A stretch of DNA of 64,000 nucleotides, taken from assembly GCF_000003815.2 (NCBI RefSeq), contig NC_049981.1, forward strand, positions 2,705,644 to 2,769,643. Direction: 5' to 3'. The notes below the pieces were generated by a model. It was not told the DNA's origin. It ran no database searches and saw nothing but the letters and a program-made list of their open reading frames with translations. Shown here in pieces: positions 55,446-64,000 of the stretch (positions are counted from its first letter, which is position 1; each line of letters begins with the position of its first letter). The position numbers and the translations under genes were made by a program. Source of the stretch: Branchiostoma floridae (Eukaryota > Chordata > Leptocardii > Amphioxiformes > Branchiostomatidae).

Positions 55446-57714
55446 AACCGCTAAGCGAACCTTTCGGTAACCGCAAAGAGACCCCATACGATCGAACTTT
55501 CAGAATCTTGAAGAAAATGTGCGTTACTTCTATCACTTGAATTCGATAGTACAACCCGTAAGGAGAAGACAAAAAGTGATTTGAGTACTAAAAATTACTT
55601 CCTTACTTTTCTACAGGGCTTGAAAGCGAATGAAGGGTCGCCTAGGTAACCGCTAAGCGAACCTTTCGGTAACTGCAAAGAGACCCCATACGATCGAACT
55701 TTCAGAATCTTGAAGAAAATGTGCGTTACTTCTATCACTTGAATTCGATAGTACAACCCGTAAGGAGAAGACAAAAAGTGATTTGAGTACTAAAAATTAC
55801 TTCCTTACTTTTCTACAGGGCTTGAAAGCGAATGAAGGGTCGCCTGGGTAACCGATAAGCGAACCTTTCGGTAACCGCAAAGAGACCATATACAGTCGAA
55901 CTTTCAGAATCTTGAAGAAAGTGTGCGTTACTTCTATCACTTGAATTCGATAGTACAACCCGTAAGGAGAAGACAAAAAGTGATTTGAGTACTAAAAATT
56001 ACTTCCTTACTTTTCTACAGGGCTTGAAAGCGAATGAAGGGTCGCCTGGGTAACCGCTAAGCGAACCTTTCGGTAACTGCAAAGAGACCCCATACGATCG
56101 AACTTTCAGAATCTTGAAGAAAATGTGCGTTACTTCTATCACTTGAATTCGATAGTACAACCCGTAAGGAGAAGACAAAAAGTGATTTGAGTACTAAAAA
56201 TTACTTCCTTACTTTTCTACAGGGCTTGAAAGCGAATGAAGGGTCGCCTGGGTAACCGATAAGCGAACCTTTCGGTAACCGCAAAGAGACCCCATACGGT
56301 CGAACTTTCAGAATCTTGAAGAAAGTGTGCGTTACTTCTATCACTTGAATTCGATAGTACAACCCGTAAGGAGAAGACAAAAAGTGATTTGAGTACTAAA
56401 AATTACTTCCTTACTTTTCTACAGGGCTTAAAAGCGAATGAAGGGTCGCCTAGGTAACCGCTAAGCGAACCTTTCGGTAACCGCAAAGAGACCCCATACG
56501 ATCGAACTTTCAGAATCTTGAAGAAAATGTGCGTTACTTCTATCACTTGAATTCGATAGTACAACCCGTAAGGAGAAGACAAAAAGTGATTTGAGTACTA
56601 AAAATTACTTCCTTACTTTTCTACAGGGCTTGAAAGCGAATGAAGGGTCGCCTGGGTAACCGCTAAGCGAACCTTTCGGTAACTGCAAAGAGACCCCATA
56701 CGATCGAACTTTCAGAATCTTGAAGAAAATGTGCGTTACTTCTATCACTTGAATTCGATAGTACAACCCGTAAGGAGAAGACAAAAAGTGATTTGAGTAC
56801 TAAAAATTACTTCCTTACTTTTCTACAGGGCTTGAAAGCGAATGAAGGGTCGCCTGGGTAACCGATAAGCGAACCTTTCGGTAACCGCAAAGAGACCCCA
56901 TACGGTCGAACTTTCAGAATCTTGAAGAAAGTGTGCGTTACTTCTATCACTTGAATTCAATAGTACAACCCGTAAGGAGAAGACAAAAAGTGATTTGAGT
57001 ACTAAAAATTACTTCCTTACTTTTCTACAGGGCTTGAAAGCGAATGAAGGGTCGCCTGGGTAACCGATAAGCGAACCTTTCGGTAACCGCAAAGAGACCC
57101 CATACGGTCGAACTTTCAGAATCTTGAAGAAAGTGTGCGTTACTTCTATCACTTGAATTCGATAGTACAACCCGTAAGGAGAAGACAAAAAGTGATTTGA
57201 GTACTAAAAATTACTCTCCTTACTTTTCTACAGGGGCTTGAAAGCGAATGAAGGGTCGCCTGGGTAACCGCTAAGCGAACCTTTCGGTAACTGCAAAGAG
57301 ACCCCATACGATCGAACTTTCAGAATCTTGAAGAAAATGTGCGTTACTTCTATCACTTGAATTCGATAGTACATACCCGTAAGGAGAAGACAAAAAGTGA
57401 TTTNNNNNNNNNNNNNNNNNNNNNNNNNNNNNNNNNNNNNNNNNNNNNNNNNNNNNNNNNNNNNNNNNNNNNNNNNNNNNNNNNNNNNNNNNNNNNNNNN
57501 NNNTTCCTTACTTTTCTACAGGGCTTAAAAGCGAATGAAGGGTCGCCTAGGTAACCGCTAAGCGAACCTTTCGGTAACCGCAAAGAGACCCCATACGATC
57601 GAACTTTCAGAATCTTGAAGAAAATGTGCGTTACTTCTATCACTTGAATTCGATAGTAAAACCCGTAAGGAGAAGACAAAAAGTGATTTGAGTACTAAAA
57701 ATTACTTCCTTACT
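55446..57714. repeat. Satellite block 3, subfamily A again
   Basis: Returns to CTTTTCTACAGGG / GAATGAAGGGTCG / GAATTCGATAG, with the same minor variants as block 1. Includes the gap at 57404-57503. Confidence 0.9.
57404..57503. other. Assembly gap in satellite, 100 N
   Basis: 100 N, shortly before the A-to-B switch at about 57715. Confidence 1.
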
Positions 57715-60700
57715 TTTCCACAGGGCTTGAAAGCGAATGACCGGTCGCCTAGGTAACCGCTAAGCGAACCTTTCGGTAACCGCAAAGAGACCCCATACGA
57801 TCGAACTTTCAGAATCTTGAAGAAAATGTGCGTTACTTCTATCACTTGAATTCAATAGTACAACCCGTAAGGAGAAGACAAAAAGTGATTTGAGTACTAA
57901 AAATTACTTCCTTACTTTTCCACAGGGCTTGAAAGCGAATGACGGGTCGCCTAGGTAACCGCTAAGCGAACCTTTCGGTAACCGCAAAGAGACCCCATAC
58001 GATCGAACTTTCAGAATCTTGAAGAAAATGTGCGTTACTTCTATCACTTGAATTCAATAGTACAACCCGTAAGGAGAAGACAAAAAGTGATTTGAGTACT
58101 AAAAATTACTTCCTTACTTTTCCACAGGGCTTGAAAGCGAATGACGGGTCGCCTAGGTAACCGCTAAGCGAACCTTTCGGTAACCGCAAAGAGACCCCAT
58201 ACGATCGAACTTTCAGAATCTTGAAGAAAATGTGCGTTACTTCTATCACTTGAATTCAATACTACAACCCGTAAGGAGAAGACAAAAAGTGATTTGAGTA
58301 CTAAAAATTACTTCCTTACTTTTCCACAGGGCTTGAAAGCGAATGACGGGTCGCCTAGGTAACCGCTAAGCGAACCTTTCGGTAACCGCAAAGAGACCCC
58401 ATACGATCGAACTTTCAGAATCTTGAAGAAAATGTGCGTTACTTCTATCACTTGAATTCAATACTACAACCCGTAAGGAGAAGACAAAAAGTGATTTGAG
58501 TACTAAAAATTATTTCCTTACTTTTCCACAGGGCTTGAAAGCGAATGACGGGTCGCCTAGGTAACCGCTAAGCGAACCTTTCGGTAACCGCAAAGAGACC
58601 CCATACGATCGAACTATTCAGAATCTATGAAGAAAATGTGCGTTACTTCTATCACTTGAATTCAATAGTACAACCCGTAAGGAGAAGACAAAAAGTGATT
58701 TGAGTACTAAAAATTACTTCCTTACTTTTCCACAGGGCTTGAAAGCGAATGACAGGTCGCCTAGGTAACCGCTAAGCGAACCTTTCGGTAACCGCAAAGA
58801 AACCCCATACGATCGAACTTTCAGAATCTTGAAGAAAATGTGCGTTACTTCTATCACTTGAATTCAATAGTACAACCCGTAAGGAGAAGACAAAAAGTGA
58901 TTTGAGTACTAAAAATTACTTCCTTACTTTTCCACAGGGCTTGAAAGCGAATGACGGGTCGCCTAGGTAACCGCTAAGCGAACCTTTCGGTAACCGCAAA
59001 GAAACCCCCATACGATCGAACTTTCAGAATCTTGAAGAAAATGTGCGTTACTTCTATCACTTGAATTCAATAGTACATCCCGTAAGGAGAAGACAAAAAG
59101 TGATTTGAGTACTAAAAATTACTTCCTTACTTTTCCACAGGGCTTGAAAGCGAATGACGGGTCGCCTAGGTAACCGCTAAGCGAACCTTTCGGTAACCGC
59201 AAAGAGACCCCATACGATCGAACTTTCAGAATCTTGAAGAAAATGTGCGTTACTTCTATCACTTGAATTCAATAGTACAACCCGTAAGGAGAAGACAAAA
59301 AGTGATTTGAGTACTAAAAATTACTTCCTTACTTTTCCACAGGGCTTGAAAGCGAATGACGGGTCGCCTAGGTAACCGCTAAGCGAACCTTTCGGTAACC
59401 GCAAAGAGACCCCATACGATCGAACTTTCAGAATCTTGAAGAAAATGTGCGTTACTTCTATCACTTGAATTCAATAGTACAACCCGTAAGGAGAAGACAA
59501 AAAGTGATTTGAGTACTAAAAATTACTTCCTTACTTTTCCACAGGGCTTGAAAGCGAATGACGGGTCGCCTAGGTAACCGCTAAGCGAACCTTTCGGTAA
59601 CCGCAAAGAGACCCCATACGATCGAACTTTCAGAATCTTGAAGAAAATGTGCGTTACTTCTATCACTTGAATTCAATACTACAACCCGTAAGGAGAAGAC
59701 AAAANNNNNNNNNNNNNNNNNNNNNNNNNNNNNNNNNNNNNNNNNNNNNNNNNNNNNNNNNNNNNNNNNNNNNNNNNNNNNNNNNNNNNNNNNNNNNNNN
59801 NNNNNNNNNNNNNNNNNNNNNNNNNNNNNNNNNNNNNNNNNNNNNNNNNNNNNNNNNNNNNNNNNNNNNNNNNNNNNNNNNNNNNNNNNNNNNNNNNNNN
59901 NAGGCCAAAAGTGGTTTGAGTTCTAAAAATTACTTCCTTACTTTTCCACAGGGCTTGGAAGCGAATGACGGGTTGGCTAGGTTAACGGTTAGCGGACCTT
60001 TTGGTTACCGCAAAGGGGCCCCAATCGGTCGGACTTTTAGGATTCTGGAGGAAATGTGCGGTACTTTTATCCCTTGGATTCCATTGTTCCACCCGTAAGG
60101 AGGAGGCCAAAAGTGGTTTGAGTTCTAAAAATTACTTCCTTAATTTTCCACCGGGCCTGAAAGGGAATGGCGGGTTGCCTAGGTTAACCGCTAAGCGAAC
60201 CTTTCGGTAACCGCAAAGAGACCCCATACGATCGAACTTTCAGAATCTTGAAGAAAATGTGCGTTACTTCTATCACTTGAATTCAATACTACAACCCGTA
60301 AGGAGAAGACAAAAAGTGATTTGAGTACTAAAAATTACTTCCTTACTTTTCCACAGGGCTTGAAAGCGAATGACGGGTCGCCTAGGTAACCGCTAAGCGA
60401 ACCTTTCGGTAACCGCAAAGAGACCCCATACGATCGAACTTTCAGAATCTTGAAGAAAATGTGCGTTACTTCTATCACTTGAATTCAATAGTACAACCCG
60501 TAAGGAGAAGACAAAAAGTGATTTGAGTACTAAAAATTACTTCCTTACTTTTCCACAGGGCTTGAAAGCGAATGACAGGTCGCCTAGGTAACCGCTAAGC
60601 GAACCTTTCGGTAACCGCAAAGAAACCCCATACGATCGAACTTTCAGAATCTGAAGAAAATGAGCGTTACTTCTATCACTTGAATTCAATACTACAACCC

Positions 60701-63700
60701 GTAAGGAGAAGACAAAAAGTGATTTGAGTACTAAAAATTACTTCCTTACTTTTCCACAGGGCTTGAAAGCAAATGACGGGTCGCCTAGGTAACCGCTAAG
60801 CGAACCTTTCGGTAACCACAAAGAGACCCCATAGAAGACAAAAAGTGATTTGAGTACTAAAAATTACTTCCTTACTTTTCCACAGGGCTTGAAAGCGAAT
60901 GACGGGTCGCCTAGGTAACCGCTAAGCGAACCTTTCGGTAACCGCAAAGAGACCCCATACGATCGAACTTTCAGAATCTTGAAGAAAATGTGCGTTACTT
61001 CTATCACTTGAATTCAATAGTACAACCCGTAAGGAGAAGACAAAAAGTGATTTGAGTACTAAAAATTACTTCCTTACTTTTCCACAGGGCTTGAAAGCGA
61101 ATGACGGGTCGCCTAGGTAACCGCTAAGCGAACCTTTCGGTAACCGCAAAGAGACCCCATACGATCGAACTTTCAGAATCTTGAAGAAAATGTGCGTTAC
61201 TTCTATCACTTGAATTCAATAGTACAACCCGTAAGGAGAAGACAAAAAGTGATTTGAGTACTAAAAATTACTTCCTTACTTTTCCACAGGGCTTGAAAGC
61301 GAATGACGGGTCGCCTAGGTAACCGCTAAGCGAACCTTTCGGTAACCGCAAAGAGACCCCATACGATCGAACTTTCAGAATCTTGAAGAAAATGAGCGTT
61401 ACTTCTATCACTTGAATTCAATACTACAACCCGTAAGGAGAAGACAAAAAGTGATTTGAGTACTAAAAATTACTTTCTTACTTTTCCACAGGGCTTGAAA
61501 GCGAATGACGGGTCGCCTAGGTAACCGCTAAGCGAACCTTTCGGTAACCGCAAAGAGACCCCATACGATCAAACTTTCAGAATCTTGAAGAAAATGTGCG
61601 TTACTTCTATCACTTGAATTCAATAGTACAACCCGTAAGGAGAAGACAAAAAGTGATTTGAGTACTAAAAATTACTTCCTTACTTTTCCACAGGGCTTGA
61701 AAGCGAATGACGGGTCGCCTAGGTAACCGCTAAGCGAACCTTTCGGTAACCGCAAAGAGACCCCATACGATCGAACTTTCAGAATCTTGAAGAAAATGTG
61801 CGTTACTTCTATCACTTGAATTCAATAGTACAACCCGTAAGGAGAAGACAAAAAGTGATTTGAGTACTAAAAATTACTTCCTTACTTTTCCACAGGGCTT
61901 GAAAGCGAATGACGGGTCGCCTAGGTAACCGCTAAGCGAACCTTTCGGTAACCGCAAAGAGACCCCATACGATCGAACTTTCAGAATCTTGAAGAAAATG
62001 TGCGTTACTTCTATCACTTGAATTCAATAGTACAACCCGTAAGGAGAAGACAAAAAGTGATTTGAGTACTAAAAATTACTTCCTTACTTTTCCACAGGGC
62101 TTGAAAGCGAATGACGGGTCGCCTAGGTAACCGCTAAGCGAACCTTTCGGTAACCGCAAAGAGACCCCATACGATCAAACTTTCAGAATCTTGAAGAAAA
62201 TGTGCGTTACTTCTATCACTTGAATTCAATAGTACAACCCGTAAGGAGAAGACAAAAAGTGATTTGAGTACTAAAAATTACTTCCTTACTTTTCCACAGG
62301 GCTTGAAAGCGAATGACGGGTCGCCTAGGTAACCGCTAAGCGAACCTTTCGGTAACCGCAAAGAGACCCCATACGATCGAACTTTCAGAATCTTGAAGAA
62401 AATGTGCTAGTTACTTCTATCACTTGAATGCTCAATAGTACAACCCGTAAGGAGAAGACAAAAAGTGATTTGAGTACTAAAAATTACTTCCTTACTTTTC
62501 CACAGGGCTTGAAAGCGAATGACGGGTCGCCTAGCTTAACCGCTAAGCGAAACTTTCGGTAACCGCAAAGAGACCCCATACGATCGAACTTTCAGAATCT
62601 TGAAGAAAATGTGCGTTACATCTATCACTTGAATTCAATACTACAACCCGTAAGGAGAAGACAAAAAGTGATTTGAGTACTAAAAATTACTTCCTTACTT
62701 TTCCACAGGGCTTGAAAGCGAATGACGGGTCGCCTAGCTTAACCGCTAAGCGAAACTTTCGGTAACCGCAAAGAGACCCCATACGATCGAACTTTCAGAA
62801 TCTTGAAGAAAATGTGCGTTACTTCTATCACTTGAATTCAATAGTACAACCCGTAAGGAGAAGACAAAAAGTGATTTGAGTACTAAAAATTACTTCCTTA
62901 CTTTTCCACAGGGCTTGAAAGCGAATGACGGGTCGCCTAGGTAACCGCTAAGCGAACCTTTCGGTAACCGCAAAGAGACCCCATACGATCGAACTTTCAG
63001 AATCTTGAAGAAAATGTGCGTTACTTCTATCACTTGAATTCAATAGTACAACCCGTAAGGAGAAGACAAAAAGTGATTTGAGTACTAAAAATTACTTCCT
63101 TACTTTTCCACAGGGCTTGAAAGCGAATGACAGGTCGCCTAGGTAACCGCTAAGCGAACCTTTCGGTAACCGCAAAGAGACCCCATACGATCGAACTTTC
63201 AGAATCTTGAAGAAAATGTGCGTTACTTCTATCACTTGAATTCAATAGTACAACCCGTAAGGAGAAGACAAAAAGTGATTTGAGTACTGAAAATTACTTC
63301 CTTACTTTTCCACAGGGCTTGAAAGCGAATGACGGGTCGCCTAGGTAACCGCTAAGCGAACCTTTCGGTAACCGCAAAGAGACCCCATACGATCGAACTT
63401 TCAGAATCTTGAAGAAAATGTGCGTTACTTCTATCACTTGAATTCAATACTACAACCCGTAAGGAGAAGACAAAAAGTGATTTGAGTACTAAAAATTATT
63501 TCCTTACTTTTCCACAGGGCTTGAAAGCGAATGACGGGTCGCCTAGGTAACCGCTAAGCGAACCTTTCGGTAACCGCAAAGAGACCCCATACGATCGAAC
63601 TTTCAGAATCTTGAAGAAAATGTGCGTTACTTCTATCACTTGAATTCAATAGTACAACCCGTAAGGAGAAGACAAAAAGTGATTTGAGTACTAAAAATTA

Positions 63701-64000
63701 CTTCCTTACTTTTCCACAGGGCTTGAAAGCGAATGACAGGTCGCCTAGGTAACCGCTAAGCGAACCTTTCGGTAACCGCAAAGAAACCCCATACGATCGA
63801 ACTTTCAGAATCTTGAAGAAAATGTGCGTTACTTCTATCACTTGAATTCAATAGTACAACCCGTAAGGAGAAGACAAAAAGTGATTTGAGTACTAAAAAT
63901 TACTTCCTTACTTTTCCACAGGGCTTAAAGCGAATGACGGGTCGCCTAGGTAACCGCTAAGCGAACCTTTCGGTAACCGCAAAGAAACCCCATACGATCG
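57715..64000. repeat. Satellite block 4, subfamily B again
   Basis: CTTTTCCACAGGG / GAATGACGGGTCG / GAATTCAATAG to the window edge. Contains a gap, a low-quality-looking stretch (59902-60180) and one unit shortened to 126 bases (60802-60927). Confidence 0.9.
59705..59901. other. Assembly gap in satellite, 197 N
   Basis: Run of 197 N followed directly by a heavily altered satellite unit. Confidence 1.

Larger units (their letters stand above)
39446..64000. repeat. 202-bp satellite array, about 120 copies
   Basis: The unit contains in order CGAACCTTTCGGTAACCGC, AAAGAGACCCCATACGATCG, AACTTTCAGAATCTTGAAG, GTGCGTTACTTCTATCAC, TTGAATTC, ACAACCCGTAAGGAGAAGAC, AAAAAGTGATTTGAGTACTA, TTACTTCCTTACTTTTCTAC, AGGGCTTGAAAGCGAATGA, GGGTCGCCTGGGTAACCG. 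Start-to-start distances are 202 bases (e.g. 40037, 40239, 40441). Most neighbours differ at only a few positions. Every unit has EcoRI (GAATTC) and mostly PvuI (CGATCG) sites. 202 is not a multiple of three, so no frame is kept from unit to unit. The array runs off the window; four gaps mean the true copy number is unknown. GGTAACCGC occurs twice per unit. Confidence 0.99.

Noticed and set aside
39446..64000. CRISPR-like or coding interpretation of the tandem array
   Set aside because: Units are 202 bp with no unique spacers, the genome is eukaryotic, and the unit length breaks frame at each repeat. Frames such as those near 42.2-42.7 kb are chance openings, many spanning N runs.

Overview
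This is an animal nuclear genome window. It shows genes split into short exons with GT-AG introns, a non-LTR retrotransposon, a mariner relic, many inverted-repeat DNA elements and a megasatellite. The style (dense short exons, introns of a few hundred bases packed with foldback elements, secreted VWA/ShK architecture) suggests an invertebrate deuterostome, most likely a cephalochordate (Branchiostoma). The species is an inference from style, not from a search.

Layout. 1-3136: no gene recognised, only dispersed repeats. 3346-14103, minus strand: a 12-exon gene for a secreted protein of about 436 residues, with a signal peptide, an acidic leader, three ShK modules, one VWA domain and a C-terminal helix. 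Its introns hold a 5'-truncated CR1/L2-like LINE, a mariner relic and several foldback elements. 14104-19537: intergenic or upstream sequence dominated by a long inverted repeat (about 14.4-15.8 kb) with a smaller foldback element nested in one arm, plus other repeats. 19538-38434, minus strand: a 25-coding-exon lysosomal alpha-mannosidase gene (GH38, MAN2B1 type) of about 1000 residues, complete from signal peptide to stop. All intron phases agree except at one apparent single-base deletion in exon 7. 39446-64000 (window end): an unbroken tandem array of a 202-bp satellite, about 120 copies, in alternating homogenised subfamily blocks and with four assembly gaps.

The two genes are both on the minus strand and both encode proteins entering the secretory route: a lysosomal glycan hydrolase and a probable extracellular matrix or secreted adhesion protein. 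Nothing shows that they act together. The most unusual feature is the satellite. It starts about 1 kb upstream of the mannosidase start codon. Each unit carries, on the plus strand, a branchpoint-like TACTAAA, a pyrimidine tract, CAG, 29 bases and then GGTAACC, which looks like a minimal exon between two splice sites. A second theme is that mobile elements repeatedly end within about 15-40 bases of splice sites in both genes.

Exon borders were set by hand from splice consensus, reading frame continuity and family similarity. No search or alignment software was used.
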